DNA from: Diprion similis | Lineage: Eukaryota; Arthropoda; Insecta; Hymenoptera; Diprionidae | Assembly: GCF_021155765.1 (NCBI RefSeq) | Contig: NC_060117.1 | Location: 6,290,001-6,354,000, forward strand | Direction of reading: 5' to 3' | DNA: 64,000 bases | Part shown: in pieces, positions 1 to 11,048 of the stretch | How positions within the stretch are numbered: position 1 is the stretch's first letter | Layout of the letters: each line of letters begins with the position of its first letter | Program-made: the position numbers and the translations under genes | Notes under the pieces: model-generated | Databases searched by the model: none | What the model was told of the DNA's origin: nothing | The model's input: only the letters and a program-made list of their open reading frames with translations

Positions 1-408
1 TTCTTATTAAATTCATTCGTACATATCTTTTTGGGCCGAAAAATGAAAAAAAAACATCTGAGGTACTAGTCAAACATAATCTTTCGTACTTTGATAAAAA
101 AAAATCAACATATTCATAAACGACCCACGTCAATACACAATATTAATTGCACTCAAGGCAAGGGCATCGTTCAAAATGCAAGCGATGGTGGATAATGAAG
201 TGTACAAATTTTTTACCAACAGCATTCAAATATCTGCTATGAGTGTATTAATTTTACGAGTCAATTCTTATGACTCCCAATGCTCTTGCCTGCAATTGTT
301 CGCGTTGTACGTGCCACAGCTTTTACATATGCACATACATTACATTACGATATATTATATAATGTATTTATAGTATATATTTCACAATTAAACACTAATG
401 TAGGCCAT

Positions 409-450
<42 letters not shown>

Positions 451-2351
451 TTATTTTTTTTTTTTACTCCTCTTACAATTTAAAAGGGTCTGACGGATTT
501 TAGCTTCTAGTAAAATACATTATTTTTTTTTTTTTTTTGTTTTTTTTTACTTCCTCTTTTTACATCAACAAACTTATCTATTATTTTAATAAATTGGTGG
601 ATAACTACTAATCATATCCTAGAGTACGCTATGCAGAAAGATTCAAGGGAACGTCAGTATGAATCATAGCCGATTCATTTTTTCTATGTAACACGAACGC
701 AATATTTACAAATTTGTATACTGTTGACTTTTAGGAGATAAATTTTCAATTGCTAGAATTTAATTAACTGTGAAATCGTATTTCAGTTAGTTTGCTCATC
801 ATTTTGTTCCGCGTAAAAAAAATACTGATTGATAGCTACCAAGTGTCGAAATTAAATTACAAATGCCAGCGTTGTTTGACATTGAATAGAGATTTTTATC
901 CGAGAGATAATTTCTGCAGAAACAATTCAAAATTTGTAGAAACGAAAAAAAAAAATTTTTTTACACCGGTTAGCGAAACGGAGCAAAAAAGATTGCCTAC
1001 GATTCACCCTTGATAATTTTATCTTTGGTCACAAATCCTTAAGACTTACTATAATTTGCAAAACTTTCGAAATTTATTATCGAAACGGAAAAACAATCGT
1101 ACTTTGGTTAATCAGACCCTCACTTGCATGCCAAAATGCAAATATATGAAAGACAATATTGTCTTATGTGTTAATATATTATTCTTGATTCAGAATAATA
1201 ATCGTTCGTCAACTGACGCACAACACACTTCACTTATTGAAGCTCAAGATCACAAGGTTTACAATAAAATAACGATAAATAACTATAAGTAGTACAGTAC
1301 GGTAATAAATAATTCTAAAAAAACCTACGAGAAGATAAAAAGTTACGTTATAATATAATTAAATCGTGCACAAAATCATACACGCATATATAAAGTCGAC
1401 TCTATGCAATACGTAATTACGTTTCGTTCTAATTATCCAGATCATTTTGTATACGACTTAGATTTGCATCGATCTTTTATTTTGGAGTAGTTTGTTGTTT
1501 TTTAGGAAAACTCAAAATCGAATATATTGTCCCGGTTTCCAGTAAGTGTAATTAAATATTTGACGATAGCAATACTGCAAATTACATGAAAAAGAAAAAA
1601 AAAAAATGTATATATAGAAGTTAAATAAAGTTTTAACTAGTATGAAATATTTATCATAAAAATCGATTTAATTTAGTAAATAGCTGGAATTTTAACTCCT
1701 TCCCATCATAAAAAAAAAAAAAAAATCAATTTTAGAATATTAAAAAAAAAAATTAAAATAAATTTCATAGCTTGCAAAGGTTTGTTTTTAACCAGCAATT
1801 GTTACATATATGTTTAAAAGGAAAAGAAAAATCATTACAGTCATTTGATGACGAAGATTTTTAGTTTTTGGGAATGAATCAGCTTCCCAATAGATTATAA
1901 ATTTACGGAATACAAAATAATCAATTCCATATTTCGTTGATGGTAAAAAATTGATGTGTACATGTGTTGATTGATACATCCGTTTTGACTTTGTAGTTGA
2001 AAGATGAAAAGCCATCGGATGTTCGAGTGGTTTCATGCTATTTCTAACTCGATAATACCAGTGAATACATCTTCAAATATAATTTTAAACTATTTCTTGA
2101 TAATGAGTGAGATGACGAGATTTGATGAGACCATATCAACAAACTCTTACGTGGAAAATAAGAAATGTTTTTTTCTAACAATCAAACAAATCTTAAAAGA
2201 ACTTAAAACGATTAGAATAATAATCATCACTTTCATTGTGGAATAATACTAATTATATCTCTATCAAATTCCGAGTTTTAGTTGATAAAATTTTACGGTC
2301 AAACATTGTTAGAAAATTCCATTTCCTACAATCTTTCCAACTGCTTCGAGT
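1..2351. other. AT-rich flank 3' of M-Ras, no gene seen
   Basis: No reading frame here looks like a conserved protein. Short open frames are broken by poly-A/T runs and have low-complexity translations. Part of the right side must be the M-Ras 3' UTR, since that gene ends at 2352 on the minus strand. I could not pick a convincing polyadenylation signal; several minus-strand AATAAA-like words exist (for example near 1071 and 1475). Confidence 0.6.
412..446. repeat. (AT)n microsatellite
   Basis: An uninterrupted run of about 17 AT dinucleotides followed by a T-rich tract. Confidence 0.95.
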
Positions 2352-4590
2352 TTAGAGAAGATTACACTTTCCTGATCGCCTTCGTTTTCGTCGATTTTTC
2401 TCCAACTCTGCAGGTGGCTGGTTCCTGATTATACGGACTACCTAAGAAGTTATTTCCATATATTATCGTATCATTGAACGAAAATGTACTTCCAACATTA
2501 AAGTTTAGGGAAAAAAATCTCATGCTGAATTTATTTTTCAGGAAACATTTTAATCTAGCGAAGCGTATAGATATTCAAATAACAGCCTTCAGGGAAATAG
2601 AAAGTTCAAAGGATAATAGTTTTGAGTTCAAAGTGATTCCCTTCCGTATTAACAAATCAAAAAAAAAGCTCAAGCAGCACGATGCTTTCTTTACTTATTT
2701 ATTCAGTAATAGTATAACTAATAGTAGTATTATTAATTGTAATCGCAGTATTACCTCATGGAATGCGGCGTCTACATTGAGCGGAGGGTCCTTGGCTGAA
2801 GTTTCGATATACGGAATTCCCAATCGATGCGCCAATTCCCTGCCTTGTTCCTCGGTCACTTTCCTCAGATGTACAAGATCAACTTTATTAGCGACGAGTA
2901 GCATTGGATACACATCGCGATCCTTGACTCGCAAAATCTGTGTATAGAAGTTGACAACATTCTCATACGATTGTTTGTCCGTGACGGAATATACCAGCAG
3001 AAAACCGTCTCCTTTGCGCATATATTGTTCTCTCATGGCGCTGAACTCCTCCTGTCCAGCGGTGTCGAGTACTATGAAAAAAATTTACGAACGCAAGTTA
3101 AGGCGGGGGTAAGGGTTTGCACATTCGAAAAATCGAATTTTTTTTTTGTCTCATCTTATTGTTAAACATTTCAGGAATATATTCTCAAAATTTTTAGTCG
3201 ATCTGATCAAAACTCTTGAAGGGGGGGTAAGGGTTTCAGCGTAAAAAAAAAAACACTTTTTTCGCGAATTTTTTTTTAAAGTATGGATTGAGTAAATTTA
3301 TTGAAACCTTTTGTACATTATTAAGCATACTTTTAACAATATTCTGTAATTTTTTCATACAGAAATATTGCAAAACAAGCCGGTGACAGAGCTTTGTTTC
3401 TTCACTTTTTTAGCTCAATAAACTTTAAACGCGTTTTTCGCAAAACTACTTTTTCAAAGTCCGTATTCACTGCCATTTACAAACTACTTGACCGATTCAT
3501 TTCAAACTTGGTACACATTTTCTACATATAAAATACCTTCCCCCAACGTTTAGTTAACATTTTTTTTTTAACATTAAAGGGGTTTCCCACCCACAAAATG
3601 GCGGAATTTTTCGTGGAAAATAGCAGTTTACACTTTAGATGGCCACCAAAAATTTTGAAATGAAAAAAAAAATAATCGTAGAACGTTGGGGGGAGGATTT
3701 GATAATACTTTGATTAAATTTTAATGGATTTTGGTTTCAGATAATTTCCGACCGAGATATAGTGAACACTGCAAATGGTTTTTTTTCTAAGACATTCTGG
3801 GGCAAGCTCTGTCACCGGCTTGTTTTGCAATATTTCTGCATGAAAAAATTACAGAATATTGTTAAAAGTATGCTTAATAATGTACAAAAGGTTTTAATGA
3901 ATTTGCTCGGTCCATAATTTCAAAAAACATTCACAAAAAAAGTGTTTTTTTTTCACGCTGAAACCCTTACCCCCCCCTTAAGGCGGGTGTATACGTGTAG
4001 ATATCTGAAAAGGTCGTGGAATCTTGGAGATTTACAATTGGACATCGAATTATTCAAGATATACCACATTTTGATAGATAAATAAAAAAACAATGTATTG
4101 AAAAAAGTGGGATCGTCATGAAAAGGTAGATGAAACTGAAGTAAATCAGTTGAACAGTTTTTCAGATATCCCGAGCATGGCAAAAACGTGTCACTGAGCA
4201 AAATAGTTTACATCATTTAACGATGCTTCGTATAAATTGTTTCTTATAAAAACAAGATGAGAAAAAAAAAAGATAGTCAAGTTTGATTTAGAGATTTTTA
4301 AATAAAACTAATCCCAATGAAATTGAATAATTGCTTGTCGTCGATAATCGAGATTAGAAGTTTGGAATCCCAGTTAGAAATATAAATGAAAGTGATTTAC
4401 CATCCAGAATGCACCATTGCTTGTCCACCTCCGTGTGTTGAATGTAGCTGTCTTCTATCGTCGGGTCGTAATCGGTGACAAAGAGTTTTTGGAAGAATTG
4501 TATCGTTAGGGCACTTTTTCCAACGCCTCCATCCCCGACAACTACTAGTTTGAAGGTCAGGAGATTATCATTGTTGGGAGGTCGCGTCAT
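2352..4590 (-). CDS. Ras-related GTPase M-Ras, complete 3-exon coding region
   Basis: Small membrane-anchored Ras-family GTPase that switches between GDP and GTP; in animals M-Ras works with SHOC2-PP1 in RAF/MAPK signalling. Coding exons on the minus strand are 4590-4401, 3071-2755 and 2441-2352, giving 198 residues; each junction has GT/AG and keeps frame (GAT G | TA CTC restores DVLDTAGQ). Visible motifs: P-loop GDGGVGKS (19-26), effector loop YDPTIEDSY (41-49), DTAGQ (66-70), NKVD (125-128), ETSAK (153-157), a basic hypervariable tail, and a C-terminal CAAX box CNLL that predicts geranylgeranylation. The N-terminal extension before the G domain, the wording [12 protein letters not shown], the W after the effector loop and [16 protein letters not shown] fit M-Ras rather than R-Ras or Ras64B. 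The start is the first Met that fits family length. The second intron carries a 760-bp transposable element. Confidence 0.95.
3221..3978. mobile_element. Non-autonomous element with ~200-bp inverted termini, copy 1
   Basis: Lies in the M-Ras intron between 3072 and 4400. The left end (G-tract, then GTAAGGGTTTCAGCG) is repeated as its reverse complement at the right end (CGCTGAAACCCTTAC, then C-tract). Inverted similarity runs for about 200 bp at each side, including the word AATATTCTGTAATTTTTTCA and CAAGCCGGTGACAGAGC. The interior has no long reading frame. A second copy in the opposite orientation lies at 57676-58445, inside an SLC33A1 intron, which proves mobility. I infer a MITE/foldback-type DNA element without its own transposase. 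Confidence 0.88.
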
Positions 4591-6109
4591 GCCACCTCTG
4601 GGTCCTCCTCCCCCGCCCCCGCCGCTCTGCCTGCGTCTACCTATTCTGCCAATCCCTCTTGCACCCCTGATATTCTGCCCTCCACGCCAACGTGGCTACA
4701 TCAACAGTGTAATTTCCTTGATCGCAGTTGCACCCTTAAATTGAAAACAAGATATTTTACGCATCGTTAGCTTTGGCTTTCACTGTCAACCAGTGCGAGT
4801 GAGTCAATCGCGCAACCGAAGCGATATTCGCGTCGATCTAAGTTCAGTACTCAAACTAAAGGATGATTTCAAGTTACAAATATTATTGCGTCGACGAGCA
4901 TGATTACTTTGTCGTACATTTATTTGATTTGTTAAATTGACGTTGATGACGTTAATGTAAGATAATATGGAAGAGAAAATCACTATTTACAATATTGGAA
5001 CGACTTTGACAATATTTCTCTGGGTGAAAATAAAGATTTTATAAAGTTAGATTGAGAAAAGCTTCAAAGTTTTTTATGGTATGAGTGTATCTTGTATCTT
5101 TTTTTCAATTAAACGTAATAAAAAAAAATTTTCAAAGGAAAACGATATGCTAGATTAATTAAGGATAAATTGATGACAAAATTGATAGATTATACACAAT
5201 CCTAGAAATTATTGTAATAAGATTAAATTGTAAAGAATAAGTACAATTTAGTATACTCGACGTTTTTTCGTGTAGGATTACTTAAAATGCCATGTGATTT
5301 TGTGATAGCGTTTATTGTTTGACTAATAAATGAGGAAAAATGTTTACATAAGATTTTGTAAGAAAGTAGAGTCTTGAAGATATCAACTGTCAACTGCATT
5401 TAACGGTGTATTAAAATTTCTGGTTCGTCATGATATGCGGTACTTTGCAAAAAAAAGATAAGATCTACCGCCACTAGAACGGTTAAACAAAGTCACAGAG
5501 AATTGCAATTCGAACAACGGGAGTAATAAGTTATACAGAAATAAGAAGAAGGGGGGAGGGAACAAAAAAAAAGAAAAAAAAAAAAAAGACGAGCGATGGA
5601 ACATCGAACTGTTTACAGACAATCGAACGTACGGGCGGCGGGCGTGTTATTTACGTTCGATCCACTGTATTGTCCAAAAACGATAGCTAAGCAGTGGGAA
5701 AAATTTTAACGTCATGCATACGAGAATCCGTGAGTATAAGCGGCGAGCAGTTACTGGGCACTATAAAGAGAACGGATGCAATAATTCATTAAGATTGGTA
5801 AATTGCTCACCTTACATCGTCTGTCACTCCTGTTGGCGTCACAAAGTATTACGAGCTGCTTGCTCCACGACTCGCTGCTGGGGCTGACGTCTGTCGTCAC
5901 ATAATTCACAGAGTTACACGCGTGCGCGTCACGGCATAAAAAAAACTAATTTTTCTAACCGACGACGTAGCGATGCCAAGCGACGGCAAGACGATGTGGA
6001 CCGTCCGAGTAGTCGCGTGAAACTGAGAAAATTTATCCAGTGAGTTCAGGTTCTATCCGTTCATATCAATTATTCCTTAGTTTCAGCGACAACCGCTTGG
6101 AAGCGGTCG
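4591..6109. other. 5' region of M-Ras
   Basis: From 4591 to about 4700 the sequence is GC-rich and stays open in frame with the M-Ras ATG back to a TAG, encoding an Arg/Gly-rich stretch without a Met, so it is best read as 5' UTR. From about 4740 to 5640 the sequence is AT-rich and holds no recognisable gene. Confidence 0.5.
5811..6010 (-). promoter_or_regulatory. Candidate 5' UTR exon and promoter of M-Ras
   Basis: A moderately GC-rich, CpG-containing block upstream of M-Ras. On the minus strand it ends in a good donor at 5811 (ATGTAAG | gtgagc). This would let a non-coding first exon splice to an acceptor upstream of the start codon at 4590. No TATA box was recognised. Inferred from position, composition and the donor only. 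Confidence 0.35.
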
Positions 6110-6395
6110 AGTAGTTTTATTCGCCTGCAAGCAGGCAGCGCAAAGAAAATTACATTTATGCCATTTAAGTTGCCTGTTTGTAGGCGGATCAGGCATTCGT
6201 ACGAGTGGTTGTATGTGCCTGTAAGCAGGCAACGCAAACGACATTTCATTAATGCCATTTGAGTTGCCTGTTTGTAGGCGGATCAGGCATTCACATGCGT
6301 GGTTTTATCTGCCTGTAAGCAGGCAACGCAAACGACATTTCATTAATGACATTTAGGTTGCCTGCTTACAGGCGGCACGAGTATTCAGTTCACCG
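6110..6395. repeat. 94-bp tandem repeat with internal palindromes, about 3 copies
   Basis: The word GCCTGTAAGCAGGC (first copy GCCTGCAAGCAGGC) begins at 6123, 6217 and 6311, exactly 94 bp apart, each followed by similar sequence (GCAACGCAAACGACATTTC in two copies). Between them lies GTTGCCTGTTTGTAGGCGGATCAGGCATTC, itself partly complementary to the palindrome. The last unit ends with GTTGCCTGCTTACAGGCGG. Confidence 0.9.
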
Positions 6396-6399
6396 TTCG

Positions 6400-9300
6400 A
6401 TTTGCTATATCTATTTGTATTGTTTTAAGTATTATCGACTGTTTCAGCTTGGTGAAAAGCACCGTGCAAGAATAATCGGTAAATAAGCATTTTGCAGTGC
6501 CTGTAGTGGATAATTGACGTGTCAACTGTGACAATTGTAAAGGAAAAAGATTGACAATTGAACGATAAAGAACAAATGATCAGGTGATATTTTTCCCAAT
6601 TTTTCAAACTTTTTTTATCGAATCATATATTGTGTACTTTAATTGCTAGGAATAATAATACTATATTCCGTTACAACAATTACATGATAATCCAAAACGT
6701 GGATTCCAATTATACAGAATGTATTTATAATAGACTAGAATGAGAATTATAATACTTAAGATTTCATGGATACCTGCTACGAAACTTAATTACAATGGGT
6801 TTCATAATACAGAAATGACTAGTGAACATAACGTTATATCTAACCAATATATTCCTTAATTTTTAGTTTACTAGGCTCGTATCTTACATAATTATAAGAA
6901 ATTTTAATAAGTTAATTGAATAATAGTATGTCAGTGCCGTAACAATATGTCACCGCGCGTAATTTCCTATTAATGTGAGTAACACGGATACAAACTTCTT
7001 CGAATTCTAATTGTTATAATTATTTTTTGTCAGGCGATGATAATTTTTGCTGACTTCATTTACTTTAAAAATTTGTAAACGACTAATTTTGCGTAGGTGC
7101 TTTAACTAAAGCTGGTTGGTAAACGACAGTGGAATGAAAACCGGAAGCTGTATAAGAGGTTTGGACACACAATTAATTATCTGGCGGGAGGAACATAGTA
7201 TTTCAGTCACGACACTGAGACGCCAAATACACGTATCTAGGGGTTTATATGACAAAATGTTATTATGGATACGAAACATTAAAGTCTATATTCTTTGTAC
7301 ATAGAGATATTGAAGTATCTACATCTACAAATGGAAAACATTGATTTTCAGGCTTGTGTAGCCTGCGACTGGACATTGTAAAGCACTTCCCTCAAAACTA
7401 TGGACTAGTTTGCAAATTTACCAGTTTCATTTGAATTATGAATCGTCAAACTTAAACTAGACTTAGTCTTTATCTCTGGTGTAAATAATCTATTTTTTCA
7501 TATTGCACAAGACCCGATTTTTTAATAGACTAACCGTAAGAAGAAAAAAGTCGTCAATTTGAGTAGCACATTTACATCTAGTCTGTATAAGCAAAAAAAT
7601 AAATAAATAAATAAATAAACTGGCCTTACGTTCAGAAAATAAAATCATATTTGATATCATGAATGTCATATTGAAGTGACTCTCAAAGTCCAGCACGTGA
7701 CAAGCTACGTTTGCCAAATTCTACGTATGGATGGATTACATGTGTGGGCCTTCGTAGGCGTAAAAATTCTACAAGAACGTGAGACTTCACATCGCAATGT
7801 TCTAATCTCTAATTACACAAAACTTAGGAGGCTACTTGACTACTGTAATATAGATACATGTACACAATTACAGTCGATGGATTCACAGTCGGGAATTAAT
7901 CGGTTCAAAGTTATGTGTTTGTTCTACAGTAATTGGATGATTCGCAGTATTTTTCTGTCCTTCACTCGAACATCTAACTACCGCATGTAAAAAGTAATGA
8001 AAATACGAATGATAAGGTGTTTTTTCTATATATTTTTTGATCTTTTCTACAGATTTCTTGATCGGAAACACGAATATTTTTCTTGACAGTTGTTAATTTC
8101 TCATGACTCTAGTGCTGAAGAATAATTTTGATTCAGTACGTGGATATAAAGTTTTTTTGAAAGTATTTGCAATTATATTTTCGATCGAGTAACTAATTTT
8201 GTTAAGAGGCGATGAGTTACAAATGTTTATAGTCGAACTGTGAAAGCAGCAATTGCTCGACATTCATTTAACCGACTCGTCTTCTCGACTAAATATTACA
8301 ATTATCTAACCAATTTATTTCTATATAACAACTATGCCTATAATAATACAACATCCAACAGATCCTGAGCGACCAAAATACTCCCGTCTTTTTTTCTCAA
8401 ATTGTTTAGAACATTTCAATAAAATTAATACTACTGTATTTAGTCAAGCCTTATTTGATTTTATGAGATAGTCATAACGGTTTCACCAAAGTTACACACT
8501 ACAGTTTTTATTAATTTATGGACTCAGTCTAATCGATGCCAAAGTTGGATTTGAGTGTAGTTTGAAAAAAAAAAAACTTTTTCCACGCGAAAATAAAATG
8601 TAATTTAGTAATTTTTGATTCTTTGTTGACATTTCTGAAAGCTTCAGATTGAGTGTTGAATTTTCAAATCTCTTTTCAAATGTATTTCTTGATCGTATGT
8701 TGAGATTTAGATCCTTTCGCAATATTTTTGATTGCATTATGTAAACAAAATACTTTAGCATTTGATTTTATGCTAAATCTACATAACAAAATAATAATTA
8801 TCACACGTAGATTCACCTTATTACGTTATGATAGTCAGCAATAAAATTGACAGTCTTATGTCTAGCTATTGTTGCTGTTTTCAAGCAGAAGGCTAGAATC
8901 ATTTTCCACATAGTTGCCTCTAGATTTAAACTGTATAAGATAATAGCGGTGTTATACAATTTCATGTAATGTACTTTCTATGTTGTATGTATATTTATAA
9001 TTGAGTCACCCCTGTTATTACAAAGTAAGCTCATTCGTCTTCTTAATTACACGGTATTTGAGAAAAAAAAATTGAAATAACAAAACATTACGAAGTAGTC
9101 TAATATAATTTGATATCTTGCTGAAAATATTTCTTTTTCATTTGTTACATAACTCTGATATTTTTCTAGAAGGTATTCCATATTTCGGTTATTCAATTTT
9201 TTTCTTACTGCAGACTTTTCTTTAGATATTTTGCTGTCACTACGATCTCATCAATACATTTATTTTCTCCTCAGTTTTCTGGGATCTAAATTTCTGTTTT

Positions 9301-10393
9301 TACGATTAACATTCGAAGAAAGCCTCGGAAGAGGTATTTTTGTGAAATTTTTTAATCTCACCAAGCAGTGTTTGAGATCATTTTTACAGAACACTGTAAT
9401 TGACCTACCATCTTCCACTTTACGTTTATACTGTACGTAGCCTTTCACTACCAACGTAGGTATTTATAATTTGGCGCATTTCAGTCCATTTTAAATGATT
9501 TTCATATCTTTGTCATAAACTTAAATAATTTAATGCATAGATAAGTATATTGCTTCGTACATCGACGATGCCCTAAGCCTTTGAGCTATAATTTTAAGAT
9601 AAGTGGCACTAATTTTTGTTTAATGTTATATAGTTAATAAATCGAATAGTCGCTGCAATAATTGCAGAGTCAATAAAGTTAGAAATCGTTCGGTATTTTC
9701 TGATTTCGTAAGTTATTAGTTTTTTAATCTCATTTAGGTAAAGTTATTTTTTCACAGCCATTATCGTTTGGCTGACTGGGAAATATCGTGTCACGAATCT
9801 CATTACACTTGTGTTATTGATGTTCGACGATGATTTTCAAATTTGTTACTGCGTACTACCTCACTGCAACACATCTTTGTTTCGCACTCAATTAATAGAA
9901 ATGAGAATTCTCTCTGTTTCACATTTAAGGACTGATTTAATTTTAAACTGATTTTTGTAGCTTCTTTCGAAATTAGAATACTAACGGTTCTATACTTCAA
10001 AATTTTGATTTACTGATTTGCATTTTAAAATAATCTGTATTTTGAAACACAATAAAACAAACTGTCATATATTTGAAAATCCTATGTTTTCACCCTTCGA
10101 TTTTCTAATCTTTCTCCAATCTTTCCCTCACACTTAAATGATATCCTTACGATTTCAGCCCTACAAATTTGACTCCAAATCTGTTAAAAATGAGTCACTT
10201 CGTTTGATCCAAAAAGAAAAATAAGGCAAAAAAAAAAAAAAAAAAATAGCTCGTTCAATCATAAAATCGAAGAGAGTTCGAGACTGCTGTAGCGTTACTT
10301 TTGGAAAAACATAATTATATAATCTTGGCACTGGATAATGATGATTTTTGAGCCTTGTACCGTAAATAATAGAGCTAATTATATAGTTACGAT
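6400..10393. other. Intergenic, no gene recognised
   Basis: AT-rich sequence between the M-Ras 5' region and the 3' end of the kelch gene. Open frames are short and have no family features. The right portion should include the 3' UTR of the kelch gene; a minus-strand AATAAA occurs near 9258 (TTTATT on the plus strand). An AAAT microsatellite lies at 7594-7619. Confidence 0.5.
7594..7619. repeat. (AAAT)n microsatellite
   Basis: About six AAAT units in a row. Confidence 0.9.
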
Positions 10394-11048
10394 TCAGAAT
10401 ATGTGCGGGGCGAGTTGCAACTTCCACAATGAAACGGGCCTGGCGAATACGGTGACCTGACCCTTTTCCTTACCGCCAACCAAGAAGACGTAGAGCGGCG
10501 CAGGTCCTGGAGTGTTCGCCTCTGTGGCGGCCATTTTGGCCCTCTGTCTTTCAGCTCTGGAGGCGCTGAGGGCTCGTCTCGAGGGTGATCCTAAGGGCAG
10601 GCTCTTCGGCGGAGCCCGAGGTCTCATTTCCTGGAGTTCGAGGAGTTCCTCGAATGTCTGTGACGCCGATCGGCCCGGTCCATCCTCGAGGACGCTGTCA
10701 GGCGGACTGTTAAGCATCTTGGCGTATTTCGCGTCGACGTTCATCTCGAGGCCCAAATAGTTCGGATTGCAAAATCCGAACTGTCCTTCACGAATTATCT
10801 TCTGTTTCGACGACTTTTTGGGCCAGTCGTCATCTCCCAGAGGATCGCCGGGACTACGAGCTTCGATGCTCGCGTAATCAGAGGTCGATTCCTCGCCCTC
10901 TTCAAGGTCTGCGAATCTTACCGATGCCGAGGTTGGGATCTTCGTTGTAGTCGGAGTTTTCGGGGTTTGAACTGCCTCGTAGAGGTGGGAAGTGTAACTG
11001 TCGCCACGTGTTGGTGGCTGGTAGGCCTGATGAACTGATGCAAAATCC
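10394..11048 (-). CDS. Kelch gene last coding exon
   Basis: Acceptor CATTTTGCAG, then G GAT TTT GCA; the AG|G codon restores Arg. Runs 218 codons including the TGA at 10394-10396. Noticeably richer in GC than the flanks, as expected for coding sequence. Confidence 0.9.

Noticed and set aside
6110..6395. CRISPR-like regular repeats
   Set aside because: The spacers are also repeated, so the array is an ordinary tandem repeat, and the DNA is eukaryotic.
10512..10760. Plus-strand open frame over the last kelch exon
   Set aside because: It is antisense to a spliced, in-frame coding exon and only reflects GC-rich coding sequence.
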